Numbered from the stretch's first letter, positions 1 through 9,732 are shown. The stretch: DNA of 64,000 nt from Candidatus Chryseobacterium colombiense (GCA_029203185.1 CP119310.1:3788001-3852000); one strand, 5' to 3'. A program made the numbers and translations. The notes: a model not told the origin generated them from the sequence alone.

Positions 1-3000
1 TAATCCATTAATGATTCATAGCCATTAGAGAAATCAAATTTCTTATTATCAAAAAAATCTAATGCTTTTGGCATAAGATGTTGAGCAAATTCATGTGCAA
101 TATTTTCAATTGCTTGGTCGGTGTAAGGAAGGTTGGAAACACTTACTTCAAAATTTAGTCTACCATTATTCATTAACCTAGGCGTTGTAATTCCATTCGC
201 GTCTTGTAAGTGCTCACTATTGTATTTTGCAACCGATTTACCATTATCAAATGTAATATCGATACCTGCCTTATCAAATTTACCCCCCTCTTTATATTCT
301 ACACCTGCAATTTTTTGACCTGCTGAAACAAAATCCTTTAAATAATTTATTCCTGCTTTAGAAGTAGCAAAAATATTCCATGCTTTTACGAGATTTGGAT
401 TTTTATATGAACCATCTTTATTTTTTTCATAAATCAAGCTTGTATCTACATATGTTCCATCAGGATCAATAAAAAGAATTGGATTATTCAATGTGTAATT
501 ATATGGTGACAATTTTGTGTAAGCTTCTGCCAGAGGATCAATCACCCCCCATCTTCCCAAATCCGGCATATAAAATCTTGCTCCATAATCATACATTCCT
601 GAATCTGTTTGCAACTCTTTACCATTATATTTATATTGGTATGCAAGATTGCCTATTGTTGGATTATATCCGTTATGCTTTAATCCAAATGGATAATAAT
701 TATTTTCTTCAAGAACTTTTATCTCTGAGCCACTTTTAAAATAACTCAACCTCACATTTCCTAAATGATCTGTGTAGTTGTAAATATACCTATTTTCTAA
801 AAAATCATAGTATCCTTCTGATGTTGGATAAAAAAGTAAGTTTGTTTTGAAGGTTGTACCTCCTTTAGGAGCATTTTGCGAACTTCCTAGATACTGAAAA
901 CCATCTAAGTATTCCGTAGTCTCTGTAGAAAGTTCAGTAGCTGTTCCAAAGGGATCATATGGTGCAAACTTATATATTTTTCTTAGTTTTACACCATCCG
1001 CGCGATAAAGATAAGAAGTGTTATTTCTTAATATCCCATTTCTCCTTGGAAGACCAGCATTGAATAAAAGGTAAGAGGGAAGGTTAAGGAAATTATAGGT
1101 AATTCCTAAAATACCTTTATCTTCATGACTGGTCATATTTCCATTCAGATCGTAAGGAATTGTATTTCCTCCTGTTTCAGGATATCCTCCGTAGTTAACT
1201 GAAGCATCTGTAACGGTACTTAATCTGTTGCTGGAGTTATTATTTTCATAATGGTAAGTAAGATCGTCAAAAGTCTCCGTTATTGAATAATTCTGTAATA
1301 ATGCTCCCGATCGTTGTAAATGAGTAATATTACCATTCAGATCATAATCCATTTTCTCAAAATATTCCCTTGCAGAAGGATTGTTATCCTTTTGATAGAA
1401 ACCAGCCTTTAACCTATTCAATCCATCATACACATAACCATACCTTCTTAAATTATCATTTGGAGTAGTTGCAGTTCTCCATGATGTTTCGGCAATATTT
1501 CCATTAAACTTAGGCTTTACTTTTAAATCCATATAATCCGAATGAGGATTTTCCATTCCTTCTACCAGATTGTAATTGATCTTATATCCAAACAGATCTG
1601 TAGTACCTAAGTTTGCTGGATCATTAATCTGGGTCATCCAGCCCCGGATATTGTAAGCATAATTGACTTCCTGAAGTCCGGTTCCTAAAGCTGATCCTCC
1701 TACTTTCTTTGTGGTCAGCTGGGAGAGCTCGTTGTATTCATTCTGCGCTAGGATTTCTTCAGGGTTTGAGTCTACTTTATGTTTGTGGACTTTCAGCCTG
1801 TTCTGAAGATCATAGGTAAAAGTTTCTGTAATAAGCTTCTCTGTATCGGAAGATAGCCTTTTGTGACGGGTAATGGTTTGCTGGGCTAGTCCAGAAAACT
1901 CAAGTTTGGATTCTGTTTTAGTGTATCCTCCTAAATGATTAATCGAATGGGTGGCAATTACTCTTCCTCTTGTGTCATAGTAACTGTAGTTCTTCGTCCA
2001 GTTGTCGTCTTCTATGTTTTTTACATAGGATGCCAAAGGTAAGCTTTTGGTATTAACCTCTGAGCTCATATTATCAGTTAATACAGCACTTTGATTGGGA
2101 ATGGTTGGAGTAAAAGCTGAAGTTCCCGTTGGATAGGTATCATAAAAATTAACCGTAAGTATACTTTCTATATTTTGAGGATAGGCAGTATTTCCATAAG
2201 GAATCTGCATACCGCTTTGGGTATACGATCCTGATACTTCCGTATTGATCCCATAAGTGAAAAGAATCCAGCCTTGTACAGCATTTCTATCCCCATTATC
2301 AATAGCAATTCCTGTATAGATTATTCTGCCGAATTTATCGTATTTATTGAAAGACCATTTATGATCAGGACGCTGATTACCATCCTGTGTCAATACGAGA
2401 CGATCTGCTTTATCATATACCATGTACTCCCAGTCTTTACCCGGAAGTCTTTTCTCAACCAAGCGGTTTCTGCCATCATAACGGTATTCATAGGATAATG
2501 CCTGTTGATCATCCCATCCCCAGGTTTGTTTTTTTGAAAGAAGGGGCGGAATAACCCATGCCAATTGGTCATATTCATTATATACATAATAGGTATCAGC
2601 ACTGTCAGTAGCATTTAACACCTTTCTGACCAATACTACCTGACCTTTCCCATTCTTAAATTCTATGGTTTTGTTACCATCTTCATCAGTAACCGTATTT
2701 TTATAGAGTTGTCCTACAATGTAAGTACCACCATATTCAATGGTTGACTTTGTTGCTCCGTTTTCCCATGTGGTAGTGGTGGTATATTTAATAACTTCCC
2801 CGTCTACATTGGCATCATAACCGAATTGAACAGCATGTCCTTGCCAATCTAACCCCGGTTGAACCTGAGATAATACACGGTCCAAAGGAGAAGCTTCAAA
2901 GTTCTGATGGGTAAACGGAGTACTGTCACTGTAATAACTTTGTGCAGCACCATCAACTCCTGATTGTATTCCTCCATTCAGGGATGGCATTGGAGCAGGT

Positions 3001-3278
3001 AGCCATGAATCTACCTGCCTCCCAAACCCGTCATAAGGAATAGTGGTTACTAAATCTTTATTGGATGGAGAGGCTTTTATATTAATAATCTGCTTGGGTC
3101 TTCCCAACCCATCAAAATACTGAACCGTTTCTGAGGCTTTAAGTAATTGAGTGGGATCTGAAGGATCAGGATGATTAAGATACGTTTTTGTATATATATA
3201 GTTTTCTGTTGTACTTAACTGGGCTTTGGCTAAACCTGTTACCAATAAAGCACTTATAGGAATTATGAGTTTTTTCAT
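1..3278 (-). CDS. RHS repeat protein with DUF6443-type N-terminus, cut off by the window edge
   Basis: The frame is open from an ATG at 3278 down to base 1 (about 1092 codons), so the 3' end is missing. It starts with a signal peptide (MKKLIIPISALLVTGLAKAQ), then a DUF6443-like region (ETVQYFDGLGRPKQ), then YD/RHS-type repeats such as YVYDGLNRLKAGFY and DLNGNMTSH. The RHS-associated core follows (GRWGVIDPLAEAY, SPYNYTLNNPILFIDPDG, ending near 455). The roughly 150 residues after the core are the variable tip and contain AHEFAQH, an HExxxH pattern. RHS proteins usually form a shell around a C-terminal effector or tip domain; that this one does so is inference. It lies 6 bp after the previous gene on the same strand, so the two are probably co-transcribed. 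Any immunity gene would be outside the window. Confidence 0.9.
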   Translation of the reverse strand, partial: MKKLIIPISALLVTGLAKAQLSTTENYIYTKTYLNHPDPSDPTQLLKASETVQYFDGLGRPKQIINIKASPSNKDLVTTIPYDGFGRQVDSWLPAPMPSLNGGIQSGVDGAAQSYYSDSTPFTHQNFEASPLDRVLSQVQPGLDWQGHAVQFGYDANVDGEVIKYTTTTTWENGATKSTIEYGGTYIVGQLYKNTVTDEDGNKTIEFKNGKGQVVLVRKVLNATDSADTYYVYNEYDQLAWVIPPLLSKKQTWGWDDQQALSYEYRYDGRNRLVEKRLPGKDWEYMVYDKADRLVLTQDGNQRPDHKWSFNKYDKFGRIIYTGIAIDNGDRNAVQGWILFTYGINTEVSGSYTQSGMQIPYGNTAYPQNIESILTVNFYDTYPTGTSAFTPTIPNQSAVLTDNMSSEVNTKSLPLASYVKNIEDDNWTKNYSYYDTRGRVIATHSINHLGGYTKTESKLEFSGLAQQTITRHKRLSSDTEKLITETFTYDLQNRLKVHKHKVDSNPEEILAQNEYNELSQLTTKKVGGSALGTGLQEVNYAYNIRGWMTQINDPANLGTTDLFGYKINYNLVEGMENPHSDYMDLKVKPKFNGNIAETSWRTATTPNDNLRRYGYVYDGLNRLKAGFYQKDNNPSAREYFEKMDYDLNGNITHLQRSGALLQNYSITETFDDLTYHYENNNSSNRLSTVTDASVNYGGYPETGGNTIPYDLNGNMTSHEDKGILGITYNFLNLPSYLLFNAGLPRRNGILRNNTSYLYRADGVKLRKIYKFAPYDPFGTATELSTETTEYLDGFQYLGSSQNAPKGGTTFKTNLLFYPTSEGYYDFLENRYIYNYTDHLGNVRLSYFKSGSEIKVLEENNYYPFGLKHNGYNPTIGNLAYQYKYNGKELQTDSGMYDYGARFYMPDLGRWGVIDPLAEAYTKLSPYNYTLNNPILFIDPDGTYVDTSLIYEKNKDGSYKNPNLVKAWNIFATSKAGINYLKDFVSAGQKIAGVEYKEGGKFDKAGIDITFDNGKSVAKYNSEHLQDANGITTPRLMNNGRLNFEVSVSNLPYTDQAIENIAHEFAQHLMPKALDFFDNKKFDFSNGYESLMD

Positions 3279-3284
3279 CGTGTC

Positions 3285-6200
3285 TTAGTGTTTGTAGTTG
3301 TATTGGAATTCTTTCAACAGTTTACCTGTCTGGTTCTGCTCTCTTACTTCTTTCAAGCGGTTGGCAGAGTCATAAATATACACTTCTCTGATACCCGAAG
3401 GTGGAGTGATACTTCTTACGCCAACCAATGGATCATAAGTAAACGTCGTAATTTGATAAGCTGATAAACTTGGATCATTTGTGAAATTATTCAACGTAGA
3501 TAAAAATGCCGTTTCGTCATTACCCGGAGCAGCAGCTGCATCAGTATCCGAAGAGGAAACTATAGTATTAATTAACGACTGACTAATATCCGAAAGTCTT
3601 GCCCCTTCTATCTTAGCAATAGGCTGAGTATTGTTATAGCCCCAGATAATTGTGGTAGGAATTCCGGCTTTGGTTGTATACTGTTGTAAATTACCTTTTG
3701 AGTCATATTTATCATAAGTCATTTCGGTTGTAGCAGTTGTCGGATTTTGCAAACCATACGAAAGCACAGAGGTAGGAAGTATTAAATTTCCTGTTTGTAT
3801 GGCCGGAACGGAAACAGGGTAAACGGTTTCTGTTTTGCCTAATGTTTTGGTAATTCCTCCAATGGTTTGAGTTGTGTTTGATTCCAATGGAATACCAACC
3901 ATGTTTTTATCGATCAATAGTTGATTTCCTTTTTCATATGCGTAGTTATAGATTGTTTCGTTTATAGTTGCATCTGGAAAAGTTGTTTTTTGTTTACTTA
4001 TTTGAAAATGAGGGTTTGTATAAGTATTATCAATTGTTGTTGTAACTGTTTTACCACTAATATAGTCTGTTGACTGTTTTTTAGCTTCAAAAGAGAAATC
4101 AGAAAATAATGGATAATATTCATACTTATAGAGGGTTTTATATATGAAATTTGACGGGTCTGATCCTCCTAAAGTAGAATGTAAAACTCTATCACGGGGC
4201 TCAATCCTTACACCATTAGTGTAATTAAGTTTAACATTATTTTGGTCATAGATGATAGTATCTTTTTTTACTAAAGTATAGGTGTCATCATTATTTTGAT
4301 TATAATATAAAACTTCTTTTAAGTTATTCAGTTTCCATCCGAAATAAGGAGTTTTGTTCCTGAATTCAATGGTAGCTTCGTCAGACTCCGAAGATGCATT
4401 ATGAGTGAAAAAATATTCTTTTTTAATTTTCTTATTATTCTGATTACTGATCATTGTTTCAGTAACCTTACCATACACAATGTTAGAACCAGAACCGTTT
4501 CTGAAAGGATAGTCTACTATTCCATAAAATTTATTAATCCCCTCATAAAAATCCTGAGAGACCAATAATGGATATCCATATAATATACCCGTAGAGTATG
4601 TTACTCCGTCTACAATCTCATTATAGGAGTAATCTGTTTTTAAAACTTCTGTATTATTTTCCTTTTGAGTAATTGATTTAATTCTTAATCCCCCGGCAGT
4701 TTGAATAGTTGTAGGATTTGCAGGATTGTTTGGGATATTTGGCATTGATTTAAGATATGAAAGTGTTGAAGAAAACCCCGCCTCTAACACTGCTGGATCA
4801 TCAATAGGTATTAAACGTGATGCTGTTAAAAGGTATTCACCTTTTGGAAACCAAAGTGTTTTCTGGATGGTGTAGCTCATTAATGTGAATATCTCCCAAT
4901 TACCATTTACCTTTCTATATATGATAATATTATATGAATCTGTTGGATGTCCTGTATAATTTATGACCTTGTTAACAATTGTATTTACAGTGACAGTCAC
5001 TCCCTCTTCAAATGTTATAGGCATTTCGTAAGATGCTTCAGGAGGAAGTGGGCTACCTGTATTGGGATCAGCAGATTGCTCACTCGCAAAATCTATATAA
5101 AAAGTCTGTAAAGAAAATAAATCCCCTATGACGATCTCATTGATGTCATTAATTCCCTGGTAAGTATGGTTTTCATACTCAAATTCTGTAGACCCTCCTG
5201 TTGGATAAGTTATTTTTTTGAGCATTCCTATTTTTGAATAATCAAGGTCAACTTGACGTTGAGCTGTACCCGCGCTTTTCAATCCATAGCCATATCTAAA
5301 ATTGATATTGGGGATTAATTCTGCATTTCCTAGCTGTCCATTAAAATAACCAAAAAAGTCCTGTGCAAAACTTAGTTTACTTGGAAGCTGTCCAGGGAAA
5401 TATTCAAAAGTATGTTTGCTAATTAACTGGTTATTTTTGTCATATTCAGAAACAGCATTTAATTTTAATCGAGCACATGATTTATCGAAATAATCTGTAA
5501 AAATGTAATTTTTTGTTCTGGAATTATCTGCCAGAGAATTTAAAAATTCTTCATTGAAATAACTTTGGTTCAGTTGAAAAGATTTGATCAGGTTATTGTT
5601 ATTTTTTATTTTGATTTTCTCTAAAGAATATGCATTGAAATCTTTTCTCGCAATCGTAGACTTAACAAATTCAATTTCTGTGTTTTCGAATATTATTTTC
5701 TTAATAATTTTATCAAGAATACTTGGATTGCTATATACATTGTAGACTTTTCCTTCCTTGGTTTTAGCTATTTCAGAAGAAATAGGATATTTTGTACCAA
5801 CAACTACAGGATTTCCACTTTGCCAACTAATTACATCGTAATATCCATTTACAAAATTAGGAGTACTGGCATAATATTTATACTGTGCATTAAGATAAAC
5901 ATCTTGAACACCTGAGGTAGTATAATTATCTTCATAATAAAATCTCACAACTTTATTATCATTTGTGGTCATCTTAACTAATAACCAAGTGTTAAATTGA
6001 GGATCACTTCCGCTGGAAAATGCACTATCATTACTTACTAATGTATTAGACACTTCATCGATCACTTCAAATCTGTTATCATTATCATCTGATTTTCCAA
6101 AAAAATAGGTATTGCCTGCACCATCTATAATTTTAAAATCAACAATATTACCATAAGCATTCAATGTAGGGATAATCTTAATATTATTCAATGGAGTAGA

Positions 6201-6737
6201 ATAAAACTTATTGGTTGAAAAGTCATAAAAGAATTTAAAACTCATATTGAATAACGACACATTAAATTCATCCGGTTCCAAATCAACATTATCAACGTTT
6301 TGTTCTAACCAAGCATTAGTATTGGGACTTGTGGAACTATCCATTAAATTAGTTTTTGCATTGGCTATACTTTGAAGGTAAAATGAAGAATCATTATAGT
6401 TATCTCTTTTTCCTCGAATATTCCTTGAAACCATACCTATTGGTGATAAATTCCATCCATGTCCAACTGAACTTGAAACTTCGCTGACCTTTATTCCCTG
6501 TGTATTATATTGTAAATTAATAGGTATGGAAATATTACTATTAATAGGCAGAGTATATATAGGAACTGAAACATTTACAGATCCGTTGGATAAAGAAATG
6601 GGCTTCTCAATATATTTTCCCAATGAGTTTACATCCGGACTTTTGGGGATAAAATTCAAATGAGAATCTTTCATTTGATTTTGTGAATACAACCAATTGC
6701 AAATAAGCAAAAGGCACAAAATATAATTTCTTTTCAT
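3285..6737 (-). CDS. Large secreted SpvB/RHS-like protein, partner of the downstream RHS gene
   Basis: 1150 residues with a signal peptide (MKRNYILCLLLICNWLYSQ). The N-terminal part (residues about 30-100, with ISLSNGSVNVSVPIYTLP and SSVGHGWNLSP) is the region found at the start of many Bacteroidota RHS-associated secreted proteins and resembles the SpvB/TcB-type start. The body is beta-rich and Asn/Tyr-rich. The C-terminus has YD-like repeats (FTYDPLVGVRSITPPSG, YIYDSANRLKEVREQ) that resemble the joining region of RHS shells. It ends 6 bp before the RHS gene and starts 6 bp after the T9SS-sorted gene, so the three form one transcription unit. It may supply the first half of an RHS-type cocoon in trans, but that is inference. 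The function is not known. Confidence 0.85.
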   Translation of the reverse strand: MKRNYILCLLLICNWLYSQNQMKDSHLNFIPKSPDVNSLGKYIEKPISLSNGSVNVSVPIYTLPINSNISIPINLQYNTQGIKVSEVSSSVGHGWNLSPIGMVSRNIRGKRDNYNDSSFYLQSIANAKTNLMDSSTSPNTNAWLEQNVDNVDLEPDEFNVSLFNMSFKFFYDFSTNKFYSTPLNNIKIIPTLNAYGNIVDFKIIDGAGNTYFFGKSDDNDNRFEVIDEVSNTLVSNDSAFSSGSDPQFNTWLLVKMTTNDNKVVRFYYEDNYTTSGVQDVYLNAQYKYYASTPNFVNGYYDVISWQSGNPVVVGTKYPISSEIAKTKEGKVYNVYSNPSILDKIIKKIIFENTEIEFVKSTIARKDFNAYSLEKIKIKNNNNLIKSFQLNQSYFNEEFLNSLADNSRTKNYIFTDYFDKSCARLKLNAVSEYDKNNQLISKHTFEYFPGQLPSKLSFAQDFFGYFNGQLGNAELIPNINFRYGYGLKSAGTAQRQVDLDYSKIGMLKKITYPTGGSTEFEYENHTYQGINDINEIVIGDLFSLQTFYIDFASEQSADPNTGSPLPPEASYEMPITFEEGVTVTVNTIVNKVINYTGHPTDSYNIIIYRKVNGNWEIFTLMSYTIQKTLWFPKGEYLLTASRLIPIDDPAVLEAGFSSTLSYLKSMPNIPNNPANPTTIQTAGGLRIKSITQKENNTEVLKTDYSYNEIVDGVTYSTGILYGYPLLVSQDFYEGINKFYGIVDYPFRNGSGSNIVYGKVTETMISNQNNKKIKKEYFFTHNASSESDEATIEFRNKTPYFGWKLNNLKEVLYYNQNNDDTYTLVKKDTIIYDQNNVKLNYTNGVRIEPRDRVLHSTLGGSDPSNFIYKTLYKYEYYPLFSDFSFEAKKQSTDYISGKTVTTTIDNTYTNPHFQISKQKTTFPDATINETIYNYAYEKGNQLLIDKNMVGIPLESNTTQTIGGITKTLGKTETVYPVSVPAIQTGNLILPTSVLSYGLQNPTTATTEMTYDKYDSKGNLQQYTTKAGIPTTIIWGYNNTQPIAKIEGARLSDISQSLINTIVSSSDTDAAAAPGNDETAFLSTLNNFTNDPSLSAYQITTFTYDPLVGVRSITPPSGIREVYIYDSANRLKEVREQNQTGKLLKEFQYNYKH

Positions 6738-6743
6738 ATTAAT

Positions 6744-8300
6744 TTATTTCTTAATCAATTTTGCATTAGCAGTTTTGTTGGTATCTGTTTTTATAGTGAT
6801 CAGGTAAGCTCCCTGTATTAAAGGCTGGGTATTGATCTTGGTGACCTTGTTCTTGGTTTTGATTTGTTGAAGCTGTCTTCCTGACATATCATACATCGTA
6901 ATGTCCGCTTCCTTAAAATCAAAGCCAATTTCTACATAGGCATAATCGGATACAGGATTAGGATAGATCTTGATATCTTGTTTTTCTATTAATTGATCTA
7001 CCTGCTGATCTCCAAGCTTTACAATCTTCCAGTTCTCCTTGCCCAGTTCTTCTGCACTGGTTCCTGCGAGAATAATGGAGCCGTCCCTGTTTAGTTTAAT
7101 ATCTGCTAATCTCTCTTCTTTTTTTCTGGATTCTCCTTTCACATGTTTTCGCCACTGTTCATTCCCGTTCTCATCTACATACAGCATCCAGAAGGTTTCA
7201 TCATCGGTTTCTATTCTGCCTTCTGCCTGGGTATAGCCTCCGAGTAGTATTCCTTTGGTTAAATCTTTATTTTTTTCTCTTTCATTGTGGCCTAAGATGA
7301 TATGCATTCCCATGAGAACATCTCTGTTTTTAAAGTTGTAGGATTTCTGCCAGATCTCTTCGCCTCTTTCATTTAAGGAGATGAGCCAAAGATCGGTACC
7401 TTCTTCTACACCTACGGTTTTATTGCCTGATCTCTCGGAACGGCTTTCGCCTCCGATGATAAAGCCTGAGGTAGTCATTGCCATGGTTCTCAGGTGATCG
7501 TCTCCTGTTCCCCCATAGTTCTTTTCCCATTCTACTTTTCCGTCTTTATTGAGTTTAATGATCCAATAATCGCCTTCTCCATAGTTTTCGGTTTTCTTAG
7601 ATCCTCCTTGATTGCTTCTGGAATACATTCCGAGTAAAACACCACCATCTCTGGTAGGAATCATTTTCTCTACTTCGTCTAAGCCTTTTCCGCCTAGAAT
7701 AAGTTGAGAGACTTCTTTGCCATTTTTATCGAGTTTGACAATGAGAACATCTTTAGAACCATAGCCTTGGGGTGAGTTCTGAACATTTCCTGCTACAAAG
7801 AATCCTAAGTCGGTCGTTTGAATGACGGCTCTGGCTTCTTCATCGGAAGTACTGCCTATGGTTTTCTGCCATAATTCATCGCCGAATTCATTGATTCTGA
7901 TGAGCCAGATATCGGAGCCTCCTTTGGAATCGTCTTTTTTATCGAGTCCTTTTCCTGAGTAAGAGGTTCCTGCTAACAAAAAACCTCCGTCTTGAGTGGA
8001 TAAGGAGGCAGAAAGGTAATCATGATTCTTTCCTGCAAAATATTTCTCCCAGACCGCTTCACCTTGTTGGTTAAGCTTCACCAAATGAAAATCGTAGCCG
8101 TTATTTTGTTTGTTTTCTGTAGAGAGTTTTTTTGACTGAATGGAACTTCCTGTAATTAGATACTGAAGATCTACGGTCGGAGTTACCTGGCTTAGAAAAT
8201 CCTGAGTCGAGGATTTGATGTCTTTCTGCCATAGGACTTCCTGAGCGGAAACGCTCAAAAACGTGCATAGGAGGTATGCACTCAGATAGAGTTTTTTCAT
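6744..8300 (-). CDS. T9SS type A sorted propeller-like secreted protein
   Basis: The start is taken at 8300 (MKKLYLSAYLLCTFLSVSAQ, a clear signal peptide). A longer frame to 8402 would add 34 residues without signal character, upstream of a likely -7 box. About 519 residues. The mature part has repeating units around 50-60 residues apart, of the type GGSDIWLIRINEFGDELWQK, consistent with beta-propeller blades. The C-terminus (from IKIYPNPVSDYAYVEIGF to KLIKK) is a type A T9SS sorting domain, so the protein should cross the outer membrane through the Gld/Por system and be anchored or released. It is first in the cassette with the SpvB/RHS-like and RHS genes. Its role there is unknown; surface display or adhesion is a guess. 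Confidence 0.88.
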   Translation of the reverse strand: MKKLYLSAYLLCTFLSVSAQEVLWQKDIKSSTQDFLSQVTPTVDLQYLITGSSIQSKKLSTENKQNNGYDFHLVKLNQQGEAVWEKYFAGKNHDYLSASLSTQDGGFLLAGTSYSGKGLDKKDDSKGGSDIWLIRINEFGDELWQKTIGSTSDEEARAVIQTTDLGFFVAGNVQNSPQGYGSKDVLIVKLDKNGKEVSQLILGGKGLDEVEKMIPTRDGGVLLGMYSRSNQGGSKKTENYGEGDYWIIKLNKDGKVEWEKNYGGTGDDHLRTMAMTTSGFIIGGESRSERSGNKTVGVEEGTDLWLISLNERGEEIWQKSYNFKNRDVLMGMHIILGHNEREKNKDLTKGILLGGYTQAEGRIETDDETFWMLYVDENGNEQWRKHVKGESRKKEERLADIKLNRDGSIILAGTSAEELGKENWKIVKLGDQQVDQLIEKQDIKIYPNPVSDYAYVEIGFDFKEADITMYDMSGRQLQQIKTKNKVTKINTQPLIQGAYLITIKTDTNKTANAKLIKK

Positions 8301-8338
8301 CCCGTGTTTAATTTTGTTAATAGTTGTTAAAATTTTTG

Positions 8339-8346
8339 CAAAAATA
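8339..8346 (-). promoter_or_regulatory. Putative -7 box of the RHS cassette promoter
   Basis: On the minus strand this reads TATTTTTG, matching the Bacteroidota -7 consensus TAnnTTTG, about 39 nt before the chosen ATG. No clear -33 TTTG is seen at the expected distance. Confidence 0.35.
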
Positions 8347-8625
8347 TCATTTTTTAGTTCACACTCATAAGATTTATTGTAAAATAATTGTGAATTTATC
8401 ACATAAAAGTGTTTTTAGCAACTCTTATTATCATTGCAGTAAAGGTATTGAAGCAATACGACAGATCTTGACGTATTTAGGCAGACTTTTATTTGGGAAT
8501 TAAGCGATAGCTCCCTAAATCTGAAAAAGCATATATAGAATAAAGAAATATAATGACCCATTTAAGATCATAGAAAATAATATAGTACTTGTTTTTATGG
8601 TTTTAGGCGTAGTATTTAAAAGCAT
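8347..8625. other. Intergenic region without a recognised gene
   Basis: AT-rich spacer between the RHS cassette and the M23 peptidase gene. No open frame of useful length, tRNA or repeat was seen; the only structure nearby is the GC-rich hairpin that follows at 8626-8650. Confidence 0.5.
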
Positions 8626-8650
8626 CGGGCGGCACCTTTGGTGCCGCCCG
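8626..8650 (-). terminator. Very GC-rich perfect hairpin after the M23 peptidase gene
   Basis: A perfect 11-bp stem (CGGGCGGCACC against its complement) with a 3-nt TTT loop, 23 bp beyond the M23 stop codon. The T tract on the minus strand is short and interrupted (GCTTTT), so it may end transcription, but it could also be a palindromic repeat unit. Its GC content contrasts with the AT-rich surroundings. Confidence 0.5.
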
Positions 8651-8672
8651 AAACTTTTATTCATAAAATGAA

Positions 8673-9686
8673 TTATAAATTCATAAACAATTTAGGATTG
8701 ACCGGAGTATTATTTTTGTGTACTTCGTAATGAAGATGCGGTCCTGTAGAGCGTCCCGAATTCCCAGACTTCGCGATGACTTCTCCTACTTTTACTTTAT
8801 CATTCACCTTAGCAATAAGCTGAGAAAGATGTCCATAAAGCGTAGCCAAGCCATTTCCGTGTGATACAATCACGCAATTTCCGTAACCGCCTTTCTGACC
8901 TGAGAAAATTACAGTTCCTGCAGCGGCAGCTCTTACGTCAGAGCCAAATGCTACGGCAATATCCAGTCCCTTATGAAACTGCATTTGATCTGCTTCAGCG
9001 GGAGGATTATTTTTTTCAGGAGCCGTTGTTTTAGAAGTTGTTGCAACAAGAGATTTTCCAGAAGTTGAGTTGGCAGCAACAGTAGATGCTGCTTTAGGAG
9101 TAACCATTACTTTTATCTCTCTTTTATTTCCATAGCTGTCGTTTACCTCAACGATTTTTTCTACAGGTTCTGCTTTGACTTCGGGAGTAGGAGTAGAAGC
9201 GGTAACAGGAGCAGCAATATTAGGTTTTACAGATGCATACACAGTTTTAAAGGGAATAGGATTTTTTCTGACACCAAAATTGGACGAAATATATCCATCT
9301 GTAGGCATTCCCAGAGGAACCTGCATCAGCTTATTTTGAAGATCCATCAGATACTGGCTGTATCGGTTAGCCTGTTTGGCAAGGTAAATAGAGTTGGAAA
9401 TGCTGTCCTTACTCAGAACGGTCAGTTTTCCGTTGCTGATATCCTTAGATCTTAAAAAGGAATTCAGCTCGTTTACGGTTTGATCTACTAATGCAAGATC
9501 AGTTTTCATTTTCAGATAATCTACACTGTCTCTTTCAGTGTTTATTTTTACAAGATTTACTTCATATTTTTTATTGTCCTTTTCAGAAAATAATTTTGCA
9601 ATGAATATACCTTGTGCAAAAACTACTAGTAAAAGTCCGCCTAAGACGAAGTTTACGTTCTTCTTGCTGCTTAGAAATCTCTTCAT
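8673..9686 (-). CDS. M23 family metallopeptidase, membrane-anchored
   Basis: 337 residues. One N-terminal membrane anchor (about residues 12-31), a helical region (35-125), then a LytM/M23 domain. Zinc ligands are visible as H238-x3-D242 (HKGLD) and the HLH motif at 317-319 (GPHLHY), so the enzyme should be an active murein endopeptidase acting in the periplasm. The strand GYISSNFGVRKNP at 131-143 normally runs almost directly into HKGLD; here about 90 residues rich in Ala, Thr, Pro, Lys and Val are inserted between them (about 147-235). This is monocistronic by appearance, with a -7 box upstream and a hairpin downstream. Cell-wall remodelling or division is the likely role. Confidence 0.9.
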   Translation of the reverse strand: MKRFLSSKKNVNFVLGGLLLVVFAQGIFIAKLFSEKDNKKYEVNLVKINTERDSVDYLKMKTDLALVDQTVNELNSFLRSKDISNGKLTVLSKDSISNSIYLAKQANRYSQYLMDLQNKLMQVPLGMPTDGYISSNFGVRKNPIPFKTVYASVKPNIAAPVTASTPTPEVKAEPVEKIVEVNDSYGNKREIKVMVTPKAASTVAANSTSGKSLVATTSKTTAPEKNNPPAEADQMQFHKGLDIAVAFGSDVRAAAAGTVIFSGQKGGYGNCVIVSHGNGLATLYGHLSQLIAKVNDKVKVGEVIAKSGNSGRSTGPHLHYEVHKNNTPVNPKLFMNL

Positions 9687-9724
9687 TTTTCTTTTCTTAG
9701 TATTTAAAAACGGTTTTAAGGTTG

Positions 9725-9732
9725 CAAATTTA
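9725..9732 (-). promoter_or_regulatory. Putative -7 box for the M23 peptidase gene
   Basis: Minus-strand TAAATTTG matches TAnnTTTG and lies 39 nt before the ATG. No convincing -33 element at 17-21 nt. Confidence 0.35.

Noticed and set aside
2390..2614. Open frame on the minus strand within the RHS gene
   Set aside because: It is in another frame of the RHS gene, whose own frame is continuous here with clear repeats.
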